A stretch of DNA of 64,000 nucleotides from Anisakis pegreffii. Lineage: Eukaryota; Nematoda; Chromadorea; Rhabditida; Anisakidae. Positions 14,056 through 26,694 of this stretch are shown one piece after another; positions within the stretch are counted from its first letter, which is position 1, and each line of letters starts with the position of its first letter. The position numbers were made by a program, and so were the translations under genes. A model generated the notes under the pieces. That model ran no database searches. It saw nothing but the letters and a program-made list of their open reading frames with translations, and was not told the origin of the DNA. The stretch spans positions 372,001 through 436,000 of the forward strand of contig JAPYMA010000340.1 in the NCBI GenBank assembly GCA_035041965.1. Direction: 5' to 3'.

Positions 14056-14144
14056 TGCGGTTTGCCTGTAGAACATTTAACATGCCAATCGCTATGGATC
14101 TGCGCAGTTACGTTAATTAAAATCGTTAAAATCGTTTGATCCCG
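14056..14144 (+). repeat. Direct repeat, right copy
   Basis: Second copy of the 13421-13500 repeat. It shares ATTTAACATGCCAATCGCTAT and CAGTTACGTTAATTAAAAT and carries a small internal duplication (ATCGTTAAAATCGTT) absent from the other copy. Confidence 0.7.
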
Positions 14145-15858
14145 TTTGCTAAAAAAGTATTTATATGAAGCAAACAGATTGAGTGTGATTTCGTCATAAG
14201 TTATGTCGAAATTTTCCGCTGAACGCTTATTGTGATTGATTTCATTTGATCGGCGATCCATCGAGGATGATCATCTTCGTAGCTTAATTCAGTGTCGTCG
14301 GTGAGCTCAAACGTGATCGGATGCTTGGATTGTGACGTTGAATTTCCACTGAAGTCACTTTATGAGTATATATCAATGAAAGCTGACTGCTAGCTATGAA
14401 TAAATAAAACAGAAAAAAATTATCATAGAATGACGTGTATGTTAAAAATGCTGACATTGCATAGTTATCGATTGTTTGAAATTATCAATTTTGCATTCAA
14501 GTTATTCAGCATGATCGGCGTTCATAACTTGTGAACATTGTCATTTTATGATTTTCTTTTTTGCCTTTTTCAACCGATCATTTTTTCCGTCTGCTTTCCT
14601 CTGCTTTCGGCTCCAATCTAGTTGATTCAAATAAATGCATACTATTTCAACCCTCTGATAAATTGTTCACTCCAAATCAAGCTGGCCGAGCCCTGTTATG
14701 TTCTTCAACAACTAAACAAATGAAAATCTTCCGGGTTTAGTTTAAATTAATCGTGAATACGATATTCAGATGATCATAGATTATTTAGCTCATCACTAAG
14801 CAATACGTCGGCTAATATTCATTCAAACCATTGATCACCATCACAAGGTCTCTGAAATCACGACGAATGGTTCAATGAATGTTCCGAGTGAAACAAGTAA
14901 TCAAATAAATTCTTTTCAATTTTCGATATCATAATGAATATTTATTTGCTAATACCAGATATATCAAACAGATTACATTCAATTACACCAATAACAAACA
15001 AAAACACACGCTCATCCATTGTATTAGGCCTCGTGTTAACAAAGATCTTTCGAGAGAACATTGTTTGATGTTGACAGCTGGAGTGATACGATGAACGTCA
15101 TTGCTCAGCTGCGGCGCTTCTGGCTTGAGGGCTACCGTAACTAACAGTCGGTGACGTTTCGGTATTGTAACTTTGTTCTCTTCTTGTATTGTCTTCTTTC
15201 ATAGAGAAATGCAGCTTCTAGAGAGATGAAATATGGGGATTATCGTAGCATAAAAAAGCACATTGAGTGATAGTTGATCGCTAAACAGTGGAACTTGTGA
15301 GGGAGTGTGATGATTGGTTTTGACGTTGTTATCCTTCCTCATGAATGATGGAAGCACGATTTGTTATTGTGTGTTCGAATGCTTTCAATGAGGCAGGCAG
15401 TTTACTGTCTATCCTGTTCGTTCAACTGATCACTGTTCATCAGCTCCATTCCATCCATGCCTATGCATCCATCCGCCTGATCTCTGTCTTCAAATCTGAT
15501 CTGTGAAAATTCACTACTTGATGAATAGAGTTGTCTAGGCGGCGATATGCGATTGTTTTACATGTTGCTTGTTGCTCTTGTTTTGGTGATGTTATCGTTC
15601 GTTATCGCATCATTATATAAAGCTTGTATGATGCCATTTACATGAAGCTCTATCTGAGCTGTCGATGTTGAATAAGATGTTACTGTCACATTCTCTTTGA
15701 GAGTGTTCGCCTGATGCATTTATGACGAGATGGTTCAACTCTGTGTGTAATTGTTGTTGATATGGAATTCATTCAGCATTTAGTGCGATCAACTATCTCA
15801 TTGTACGTGTTTATGTTGCATGTTCGTGCAAAATCCGTCTAACCAATCAGCCACAACA

Positions 15859-15966
15859 ATGAATTTCAGAAGGAATCGCTCGGAAGCAACTAGGGCTCTG
15901 CGAACTTCTCAAATCCTCACCAAAAGTATCAGTGATCAACACAGACACGAAGACGGAGAGCATTAG
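15859..15966 (+). promoter_or_regulatory. Upstream ORF in CREB3-type 5' region
   Basis: A 35-codon ORF (MNFRRNRSEATRAL..) starts in good context (CCACAACAATG) 12 bp after a CCAAT box and stops 32 bp before the main ATG at 15999. If the transcript is not trans-spliced at the TTTCAG ending at 15994, this would be an upstream ORF that dampens translation; with trans-splicing it is removed. Confidence 0.35.
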
Positions 15967-15998
15967 CAGTTTTGGGCGCCGCTCTGGATTTCAGTGAG

Positions 15999-18900
15999 AT
16001 GGACGACGATTGGGCGCCGCTGATTCTGAAGGATGACTACCTGTTCTCAGCGGTAGCTTGTGCATCTGGACTAGCATCGGATCTGTCACCGATAAGCAGT
16101 GGCTATAGGACTGCTGATGATAATAGTGATAATAACACAACCACCAATAACGACACCAACATTGATGCTCACGATGACGGTCATGCCCTCTCTTTTATGT
16201 TATCACCGAGTAACAATACCAATTGTGGTGCGTTGCAAACAAACGGAATCAATACAATTCCACCGATGCATCAGAATCTAAGTGAATTCCCATTTCATTT
16301 CACACCAATTGACGACCACAGCAATACCCAACGTGATACTATCACAACAAGCACCAATGCTACCGAGGATCATTTCAATCCAGCGAATCAACAAAATTTC
16401 ATCACTACTAATCATAGTCATCATCATGCACATCTCCACACTGCCCACCACAACCATGTTGGATTGATCAAAGCCGAACCACGAGAAGAGCAATGCTTGT
16501 CAGGTGCGTTCATACAGTTTCTGCATGATTTGATTGGATTTTTTGTTGTTGGTGTTTATGTTCGGTATGATATGCGGAGATGATAATGATATCATAATTA
16601 TCATCATTAGCATATTGTAACTATTCGTTTGATATATCTGTCAACATCGTTAACATGATCTGTGATCACTTATTATCGGTACAATTAATAGCACTGAAAA
16701 CACTGACGAGTTGGTCGGTGTTCAAAATTGGTCTCTTTTGAAGAGTGCAGCAGCAATTACCTCAGAACTTGTCTTACAGTCTTGATTGCAACATCTTTAT
16801 TGGGTTCTTTTTTCTCACTAACAATCTTCTTAAATGAGACAAGCTTATTTATAGTAGATTAGAATACAGTGGAATATTAATCACCAATGGACTTAGATTT
16901 ATTTTCGTGATCAATTCACTATTGAATTTTGAATTATTTGTAAAATGAGTCGAATATCTCGGCGTGTCAATTGAACATGATCAGGCAAGCAGATTAAACG
17001 GGTACTTATCTCCATAAGGATTTGATAGCCTCGAGCTACCTAGAAGCGACGTTGGTCATTATTGTTGTTCATTTTGAACCATTTCATCGAGTCGAGAAGA
17101 TTATCTTGCTACTGATAGGGGATGAATTCTTATCATTCAATCGTTATCGATCACTGTTATCAGTGATCGATAACGATTGAAAACATTTTGAAATAATGTC
17201 ATGAAATCTTAGAAAGGACAAAATTGAATTGCTTACTTTTATGGGACGGAGTGAATGGAATTTGCATGAAATTGTTCACTCATGTCAGTATCGGAGTGAT
17301 TCAGCTTGACAAAAATGCTGGACTGATGATGAGTTTCGATAGGTGCTCAAGCATTGGATTAACTATAATCTACCTAGGAAGAACCGTAATAAATGTGCAT
17401 AGACTCATTTCGAGAATTATCTGACTGCTTGTAGAATCTTGAAACATCTTTGATCCATTCTCCGACCAGCAGAATTTATTTAAAAGGTAGTGAGAATAGA
17501 AATTTGAAAACATTGATGTTTTGTTCTGACTTTGATAGACAAGCTGAATGACTTTCGTTCATCCGACACGATTTGAATCCATATTGTAATGGTGGTTTCT
17601 TCCAGTCTAATCACGCCTAAGTGATATTCACTGGAAACAAAAATTAGTAACTAATTCAGAGAATATCTTTTAGACGTAAAAGATTTATTTGAAGCACTCA
17701 CTCATTTTCGTCATATATCAGTTTGTCTGTATCGATTCGTAAATGCGCTGCTTATATGATGAATTCAAATTTTGATTTATGACATTTCTTCATTTTTTGT
17801 CTCAAACAAACGTTTATATCTGCATTAGATCGAATATGTGGATTATAAGGATGTTGAATACTGAGCATTGAATACATTAGCAACATATCCATGGTGAAAG
17901 GAGTCAGCATTTAGATGGTCTCTAGAAAAAATAACGGATTGTTTGAAATTGTTTGCGTTTTTTGAATTGAATAATCTCTTATGGTCTGTTCGAAATACAC
18001 AGCACTATCCCTCGCAAATGGAACGAAACGAAAAGTAAGATTAAGAAAAAAACCATTTTAAGTGAAAAATGGTGATCATATAAGATATTTTTTCATTGCA
18101 TGTTTCGTCTTGTCCTGGGTTCTATTTCAAATATTTCAGGCCAAATTTGCGGAGACGGGGAGGTTATTCTTTATACTCACCGATACTTTGACCAAATATA
18201 TGAGTACAATTTCTTAATGAATGTTGAATAATTTTGGTCGGAGCAAGTTGAAAAAGTGGTTTTTTTTCGGTTCGAAATTGAACGAAAATTCTTTTGCGAG
18301 AATAATTTTGAGAGGAATCATTTTGAGAGCGAAATTCGTTGATGAATAGGAAACGAAAAGCAAAATATTTATGCAACGGAAATCAGTTATTTTGACTAAT
18401 TTGCTCTCGGAAGCACACCATACACACAGACGATGAACAATTTGCTCACTCATTATAGCAGATTTGATTAAATTTTGTTTATATTATTTGCTCATCAGCG
18501 CCATCGCCATATTTTATCTTTTCATAATATTTGTGTTTATTTGTTGTTTATACAATTTAAACATTTCATTATTCATCGCTATTTTGCATCTCTTAGCAAC
18601 GAATTTGTTCGATAGAACTTTATGCATTTTCATTATCGCTTTTAAACACCACTAACAGCCAAAAAGGATTCCATTTCAATGAGATCATCTTAAAAGAATA
18701 TACAGATAGAATTTGTGACAGAATCTAATCGACAGAATGTGGAAACAAATTCAAAACTGTTAACAGTGCTCTTATGCATCAATCCAGAAATTCAGAAATG
18801 TTAAGTTATTGCTAGGAAGAGAGTGAATTTTGAGCTGAAAAAAGGTTTTGAGTGCAAAGTTGGGAGATGTAATAGGGACTAGCGACAGTATTACATCGTT

Positions 18901-21900
18901 TTTATGAATTGTAAGCGCATTCGTTTTATTTCAACGAGATTTAGTGTTTATTTAATAGGTTTAATTGTTTCCATTAGTAGTTTAATATAAACATTTTTAT
19001 AAAGTGGTATATGCGCAGATGAATATATTTAGACAGCTTAGACGATAGAAGGGAACTGTGAAGTATCGTTTGCGATATTGCGAACGCCAAGTGATGTAAT
19101 AATGACATAGTGATCATGTTAGCGGAGTCATTAATAATACTACGAACAATATTATTTTATGATGTGTAATATACAGTAGGTAATGAAAATTAACATCAGT
19201 TCCATGTACTGTTTGTTTATAAAGCACGAAGGATGATTTGTCAAGCTAAATTGACTTTTATGCATTCAGACTTTCACGTTGCGCTAAAGTATTCAAACAT
19301 GTGCACGGATATGCCCAGATCTGATTAGCCCTTTACGGGTGGCTGACTGCATTGATCTCGTTCGATAGAATCATACTGCATTGAATGTTCACATATGGGT
19401 AGCTTAGAGGCAGTCGCAATGCTCTGGATATGTTCATGGTGCCCTATGACTTAACTTCCGCCTAACGAATGGCCACACAAATGTCTGAAAATGAACTCTG
19501 AAATGGATGATCAAAATTTGGAAACATCTGGATTGAGCTGAGAGAGTTTGGATAGAGACTGAAGATATCAATGACATAAGCAATTCGAATGAATGTGATT
19601 CAAAAGCGCAAAATATTTTAGAATATCGTCCATGTTATTCAATATCACCATGCAGTTCATCGTATTCATCACCAGAACAAGATAACAACGAGGCGACAAG
19701 CATGGAAATTTCTTACGTTGCTCCGTACATTCGTCAAGGTACACTGATCGTTGTTTGTTCATTTCTCTGATTCACTCATTCAGATAACCTATGAACAATG
19801 CTCTGAATACATCATCTGCAATCCTACATTATAGACACTTAGACATTTATTCATGAACTCAATCAAAAATTTCATACACATCGTTGAAAAATCGATTTCG
19901 ATCGATCACAACTCATAAGTGAATGTTCACGGATGTATCAAATATCACGAAAAATATCACATATCACATTGGATGCTTTCGAAATCCAGCCGAATTTATC
20001 AATTCTACACATGCTTTCATGCAGATTCAATTGATGATAAGTCTCTTAGGAAATCCTAACAAAATGAAGAATTGAATATGTATATGTAGCAGTGCTGAAA
20101 TCTCATACGTTTCACCTTATGATTTTTCGGAAATCGTTTCGTAAACTGAAATTGAACGAGAATTCTCGAAAAGTAGAGCCAAATCACTTTAGTGTTTCAA
20201 TCAATCAGATCAAATTTACAGCCACATCAGGTCTTGATCAGGCTGGAAATCCAATACCACATATGTCATACGGATGTTCGGCGCGGGGTAAGTCTCATTC
20301 GAATGGATTACCCCCGGTGACACATTTCTCGCACACGCCTTCAGAACATTGCTTTACAGAAGGTTTGTCAGAAGGTAGGAATAGTTTTATAGTTGATATC
20401 ATTACCATCATTATCATTATCAATTATTCGCATTCGTTCACATTTTCATTATCATTTCTTGTAATGATTCACATATTCGTTGGTGTGAACTCCAAAATGC
20501 AGCAGCATTTGATGATGCCATCCACACCAGTCACTGAACCCTTTGACGAGAAAATGATTTATTGGTTGATCTAGTTCAAGATTGACGTTGAATTGAATTT
20601 TCTAATAAAATACTTCAATTTTAGGGAGTGCTCGAGGTGAAAAACTTGTAAGGGACAGAAATGGTACGTTGTGGACATGTGATCATGGCTTATCATTTGA
20701 GATCCTCACAGACCGGGATGAGCTTGATAAAGAAGATAAAGGTGGTGTCTATGTATACATAGTTGCTTTATACACATATATACGAAATATTCATCATATT
20801 ATGGCTGAAATGAACATCTTATCCACAAGTTCATTAGTAAGATGTGATCGCGATTGGTTCAGTGAATAACTGCTGAAAAGGGCTGAATTTTAGTTATGTT
20901 TGAGTTGAGCGTGTGATTCGAGCATGAACAGTTGATAAGATAAACTTTTGAAATTTTGATGATTGGTATTTTTAGAAGTTAATCGGAAACGTTTGATTCG
21001 GAAAAGAATTTTGCGTTTTATTCAGTTGGACAGTCATTGACGAGATTCATTTCGTATGAAAGGCATAATTTATGGATTTGTGCGAGGAAACCTTTTGACA
21101 CACAACCAGTAAATTTTTGCTGTTAAAGATAATAATAGTACGTGAAGTATAGTGATAATAATGAATGGCAATAACAGTAATATATTTTGCAGGCATGAGC
21201 TCGCCATCACCCCCGTCATCAGATAGATCAGTTTCTCCCTATGAATCATTCTCCCTTGTTCACGTGCCGTCCTCAACGCGTAGTCATTCAACGTTTCGGT
21301 CAAGAAGTAAAATGCATGAAATGGCTGTCAGACAAAAGCTGATCACTGATCAGGTTCGTAATTGACTGGAATTATCGCATCTTATGAAATGTGATCTTCA
21401 CTGATCACATTTATTTGATCATATTTGATCATTCGATCATATGAAATTATTTGATCATCCGTTTTTTCCCGCTCTCAAATGTGATTCTGCCTTGATGTAA
21501 TCAGCTGAAAGTTTCATGAAGAAATAATTCTGATCGACTTTGAAGGATCCACGAGGGAACGGCTATGTGCAGTTGTCAAATGAGGAGAAGAAGACGTTGT
21601 TACAAGAAGGTTACACTATACCAACACGTTTACCGTTAACGAAAGCTGAAGAGGAAGCGTTAAAAATTGTGAGGCGAAAAATTAAGAATAAGGTCAATAA
21701 TTTTTCAATACTGTTTAGAATGAACCGTAGTATTCATAGACCAGAGTAATTTCCAAAACAGTTTCTTGTTTTATTAAGCGTATGTTGAAAACTGCTTTCT
21801 TGATGGCAATTTTCTGACTGTTCAAAGGTGATTATTCTTATCAGTCGTTATTACCAAAACCTTAATACCATAGTACCGAAATATTATCACCAGACGATCA

Positions 21901-22558
21901 AAATGGGGCCTTCTTTTTAAAGTTAGTAATACCGACATTATTTAGCCAATTTTCTGGAATGTGATCGATAATCTATGTTGGATCGCTAACGTTTTTGAAG
22001 CAGATTTTAGTTATCAGCACAAGAGAGTCGTCGGAAACGTAAAGAATACATGGACAATTTGGAACAGAAAGTTCAAGGATATTACCATGAGAACACCAGT
22101 CTGAAATCAAAGGTTCCATTCATTCACTTCGCTTCTGCTTTAAGATTAGGACGTAACAGTACTCTGACACGTTCATCGTTAATGAAAGCTGAAGCGGGAG
22201 CGTTAAGAACTGCAAGGTCTGCATGTTCCAAACACGAAAATGCAGTTCAATTTTAACAACTACAAGCGCCTTTTCGGTTGATTCAAACACACATTACTCA
22301 TTCATATTTCTTCCATACTTAGATCAATGTGCGAATATTCCATCATAACAATGAAATTGAATTGTTCTGTTAAGTTTACGTTGATTTGTAGCGGCAAACC
22401 TTAAAGTTGAATGAGAATTTCAGCTTCGACAATTGGAACAGGCGAATCGCTCGTTAACAATGCAATTGAGAAAACTACAAAACAGTATAAATCCTGTGGC
22501 AGCAGTTCATGACGGCACTCAGCAATCAAATAGACCTCCTCATACAATTGTACATTGA
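15999..22558 (+). CDS. CREB3-family bZIP factor (LET-607/CRH-2 type)
   Basis: Exons 15999-16503, 20222-20287, 21193-21353, 21546-21692, 22011-22112 and 22424-22558 join in phase to 371 residues. The start follows GGATTTCAG/TGAG, a probable trans-splice site. The N-terminus is acidic and N/D/T/H-rich (activation-like), with LIKAEP near its end, a possible SUMO site (psi-K-x-E). The CREB3 signature is clear: EEGYTIP-type region [17 protein letters not shown], then VRRKIKNK | [13 protein letters not shown] (an intron splits the basic region), then a leucine zipper ending [15 protein letters not shown]. It would bind CRE/UPR-type DNA elements as a dimer. Odd: the frame stops 44 codons into the last exon with no transmembrane segment, so this product would be soluble. 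AATAAA at 22612-22617. Alternative donors in phase (20361, 20374) could lengthen exon 2. Confidence 0.9.
17136..17181. repeat. Perfect 21-bp inverted repeat
   Basis: In the first large intron of the CREB3-type gene, TTCAATCGTTATCGATCACTG is followed by a TTAT loop and then its exact complement. It could form a 21-bp hairpin in the pre-mRNA. No flanking element was recognised. Confidence 0.85.
22164..22217 (+). pseudogene. Decayed intronic copy of a bZIP exon segment
   Basis: Within the last CREB3-type intron, 54 bp align without gaps to 21621-21674 of exon 4 (43 of 54 identical by hand count), which encodes [17 protein letters not shown]. The copy reads [17 protein letters not shown] in frame, then loses the basic-region residues. 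No convincing acceptor precedes it, so it looks like a dead local exon duplication. Confidence 0.7.
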
Positions 22559-24439
22559 AAAAGGGGAACTGAAAGCCGATCGATCGAAACTCATCAACGA
22601 ATCTATCGATCAATAAAGATCAAATCCGATCTAGTCCTAGAACGCACTACTCACCCACAATCAGCAGTTCCCAAACAAACGCTTCCTTCATATCAAAGGA
22701 CTCTATCATTGTGTGAAGAAATGACCTATGATATGGTATCGTTGCTCGTGGACAACGCTGTGAAACAATTCTATCAGACTGCATGAAATTTTATCATATC
22801 ACAAGGATTTAGGTAGTTTTGTTGTTGTTATTGTTTGTCGTTGAATAATTTATTTTTTACTCTGCAACTGTTCTCATCCCAATTCCACAGCCATATTGGA
22901 GTTGTTCAAGACTGGGCTGTGCTGACCATTTGTTTTGGTCAAGCTGGTTTTGCATCGGCTGTCATTCTTGAAATCCTCTGGATTTTCCCGTTAGGACTTA
23001 GGATTGTGCCTGCCACTCAAGCCTTTTGCATGCATGTAGCCCTGAGTGGTTGACTTATAGCGATTGTTGTAACCGGATCAGTTGTCGTATTTTATTGTTC
23101 TTCTCGAGTCATCATACTCTCAAATCATTTAATTAATTTATCAAGTGATTACTGTTGAATCGTATCAATTCTGTGCTCTTCATCAGTCATAATTCAGTTG
23201 TGCTTGTTTTGTTCACTTGTTTTGTTCCGAAATCTATCATAATTGTAATTATTGCGATTGTTTTTCTGTATGTTTTTCATTTTCTAGATCAGTTCCTTTC
23301 CAATTTTACGCTGTCGACCGTTGAACACCATCAAATTAATCCTACTCCAATTCCATATGGAATGTTTTCGAATGCTTGAAAAAATTGCACTGAATTACTA
23401 AGAAGTATTTTGTATTCGATGTTCATATGTTTTCTTGCTAGATTTGTTTGTCCAATTTCTATCTTAATTCTTCATAATTCATTGGAATTTCAAACTGTTT
23501 CGTCAAATTGATGATTTTTTTGCATTCAGATGTTTGTTTCAGTATTGTGATTTTGTTTCGTTTATTTTCTGAATGCTTACTTCTTTATTAACACTGAATA
23601 TAATCATTATTGAGCAACTGTTCTAAGTGATTTTCAATTTGGGTTCCTCGCAAGCAATCTGTGATCGTTCACCATTGATATGCAACAATAATGTGATGTT
23701 GTGTTATATTGTTGTCGTGCCAAATGCGCAGCTATATCAAATTAATTGAGTGATTCATATTAAAATATTTGAATATACATTTCGTCATGTGAATATATAC
23801 ATATTTCTGAATCAACTAATGAATTTTTGATTACTTCCATACGATACAATGAACACCTGATTTCAATTTGATCACCTGATCTGTGAGTTTATTTGTTTTC
23901 AGCGCTTCAAAAGTTTCGAATAAATAACAGTGAATGGAATTGTGCGTTCAAAATGTTGTTTATCAACGAACACATGCTCACGGTCGTTTGTTTTTGGAGT
24001 TTTTCGGGAGAATATCGCGCAGGCGAACAATTTCATCAATGCATTTCAAAAGGACACACGAGTCGGTTTTGACACACAAAATTAATGGTTTGTTGATGAG
24101 AGATTAAATGAGTGAATTCACCTCATTTTGCATGCGGTAGATGAAATGGTAGAGGGCATCATATGTACGTACATACTTATCTAGAAATGTGTACACATAT
24201 TTATCTAGAAACTTTGACGAGATTAGAATCTCGTTGTTGAGAAGGAGCGATGACCGATTGATAAGAAATGAAACATAGGCGATAAGATGACTGATATTGT
24301 TGAATGTTGTTTCTTGACAAATGCCTAAACGATTCGAAACAGTGACAATCTTCTTGATCAATATTACCGTTCGTTGTGCTAGAAGAAGATGACATATTTT
24401 CCAGTTGATCACTATTGCCTCATAACTTTTTAGGGATGT

Positions 24440-24655
24440 TCATAATTGACAACTCATCAGTTTTGATTTCACTTCAGATTCCGTCTTATTCTGATTAGAT
24501 ACAATCGTTTGTTGTGCTCCCAAACTGCTGAAAGCGGAACTCAAAATTGACGTGATGAAATTTGAAACGAAGATGAACCCATTTTTTCCGAATGAGGGAA
24601 AGGAGTCACCATTAATTTCTTCATCAATGCATAACGAACCACCGACCTGCACAAA
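24440..24655 (-). CDS. Possible terminal exon, unknown duplicated family
   Basis: After a GTGCAG acceptor the minus strand is open to a TGA, reading VGGSLCIDEEINGDSF.. and ending KSKLMSCQL. A diverged copy of the middle part (EISEING, CSFEKMVSNF) lies on the same strand at about 25340-25450. The duplication suggests a real small gene or its relics. No function is recognised and no start exon was found. Confidence 0.3.
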   Translation of the reverse strand, partial: FVQVGGSLCIDEEINGDSFPSFGKNGFIFVSNFITSILSSAFSSLGAQQTIVSNQNKTESEVKSKLMSCQL

Positions 24656-25486
24656 ATTTTCCAACGTTACCATCGTTTTGCATACATTTTGAAACATTTC
24701 TAATGCTTCAACAATGACGAGAGTAACTCAAAACGATAGCTCCAATATAAAATCTGATTAAAACTAAAAAAACACCGTTTCTCATCAATAAGCAAAATTC
24801 CCGAAGTTTGAACACGATCAAAAATGTTTCGTTATGACTTCTGCATTTTACTTTTTATAAGTCAGCAGGTGGTCTGCTGTGTTCATGAGGTGTGCGGTTT
24901 TCATTGTGTGTTTGCTGCACTTCCGACAATTCGCATCAACAGCAGATGAGGTGCACTCTTCTGATAGCATTGATAAATTTGTACGGATACTTTTTATTCG
25001 TGATTCACCAGTGGGATTTTCGATCGATTTTGATGCGGTGATGATTTGCAAAGTGATTTTGGGAGGATCGGCGGGCTGATCTGTTTGTGGGAGAAGAAAA
25101 TATCTGAACGATAATTCCTAGACAATGATCAGAGTATAATATAATCGAGAATCGATAATAATTCCATTCACGAACTTTTTAACAGAGAAGAATTTCTTCT
25201 AGCTTTCATCACATAGCAAAACGTGAAAACTACTGAAAAACTGATAAACGAATACTAGAAAGCTGGTGAAGTTTCGATGTAATTTTAAGAGCATAAAACA
25301 AATCTGTTAACTGCTCACAGTGTTTCATAGGTAGTCACCGAGGGAAATCCACAAATTCAAGAGTGAAGTATTGAAATTTGAGACCATTTTTTCGAATGAG
25401 CAAAAGAATCTACCGTTAATTTCACTGATCACTTCACCCAATTCTCCATATTTCGCCTAAAATGATCAAATAGCAGTTGAGTGACT

Positions 25487-25561
25487 GTCAGTTGTCAGTT
25501 GTCAGTTGTCCCAAAGTTGCATTTTGCTTAAAGTCCCAAAGTCAGTTGCATTTTGCTTAAA
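25487..25561 (+). repeat. Short tandem repeats
   Basis: Three copies of GTCAGTT are followed by two copies of a ~30-bp unit containing CCCAAAGT and TTGCATTTTGCTTAAA. Nothing suggests coding. Confidence 0.7.
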
Positions 25562-26694
25562 CGTTCCGTGATTTATCACTTAGTCGTCATTGATTCAGGC
25601 AGAACGATATGCAACTGCTGAGGATGTTGTGAGCGGCACAACGGTAACAGATTCATATATCTTCGCTAACTGCAGCTCATCAGTGAATCAATTTTTCATT
25701 TGCATCACAAACATACCTCTTTGCATATTCATTTATCACAACCATTACGCCAGATTGGACGTCATGGAAGCCAAAAAAGAACTTAGCTAGACATAATAAA
25801 AAGTGGCTTAGTATCAAAGACTGCTCTACCAGCGATTTCTCATATCAAAACGGGAGTCGTCAGCTGAAGAGAAATCGTCACCGGCTATAAAATGCAACAT
25901 CTTAGAAATATTAAGGGATGTTTCAGAGCAACCTTAATTGATGATCGATAAATGCCAGATAAGCATCTATGCATCTATGATAATCCTTATCAATAATGGA
26001 TTACTTTCAGATGATCATACATTTAGCCACAGAAACGTTGTTGCTATTCAATAGTTCAGATCCGATTGATGGAAATTTGAAAATTGATGTTGTCCAATTA
26101 TGGAGGGTGATTTTTGCGTTACGTTTGATCTGATCTGATCTTGTTTTCAGATCATTTAGTTTTTTCTTAATACCACTCAATTTTTTATCAATCTTACTGA
26201 TCAAGATTTAGGGTCCTTGTTGTTGTCCTAGATCGCATTTTATAATTCCTGAAAGAGAACTGAAAGCAGGAGAACGTCTGTTTGAAAAAATTCACTGACA
26301 ATGAGCCCATCAACTGAGAATAATCTAAAAAATAATGAAAATTATATGATGAAATTAGAGAATTAAGTTTGTCCCATCACCATGTTCTCACTGTTCATTC
26401 CTGATTCATGAGCACTCGCGCTGTTTTGAGTAATTTTGCGAAATGTAATGGAAAAATTTTTTGAATCAGAATTTCCTACAAACAGTTTTGAGCACTGAGC
26501 ATTTTTATGATTGCCTTTCGGAATGTTTACAAGTTTCTAAATAATATTTTTACCAAGTTCTGACTCGAGACAATGATAAATTCTAAAATCCTAATGAAAA
26601 TTATCGGAGACGTTGCAATTTTTTTGCGACTAATTTTTTTGCTGATACAAATTGCAGACAATAAATCGGACAAATCCACGTTTCATACATTACA

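Larger units (their letters stand above)
9551..15998. other. Gene-poor, repeat-bearing intergenic stretch
   Basis: This lies between the divergent dioxygenase and CREB3-type genes. It contains an isolated exon candidate (10816-10946), an (ATT)n microsatellite, dispersed repeats at about 11030-11250 and 13314-14144, and a CCAAT box (15843-15847) with an upstream ORF before the CREB3 start. The 116-codon minus ORF at 11417-11767 and the small plus ORFs at 9810-10446 have no recognisable content. Confidence 0.55.
22559..26694. other. Intergenic stretch with weak exon candidates
   Basis: No complete gene could be built. On the plus strand 22835-23053 is hydrophobic, and 24885-25079 begins like a signal peptide (MRCAVFIVCLLHF). 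On the minus strand 24440-24660 and 25340-25450 resemble each other (see separate entry), and 26007-26204 encodes a short charged, coiled-coil-like stretch (SGIKKKLNDLKTR). A tandem GTCAGTT / TTGCATTTTGCTTAAA repeat lies at 25487-25561. Confidence 0.45.
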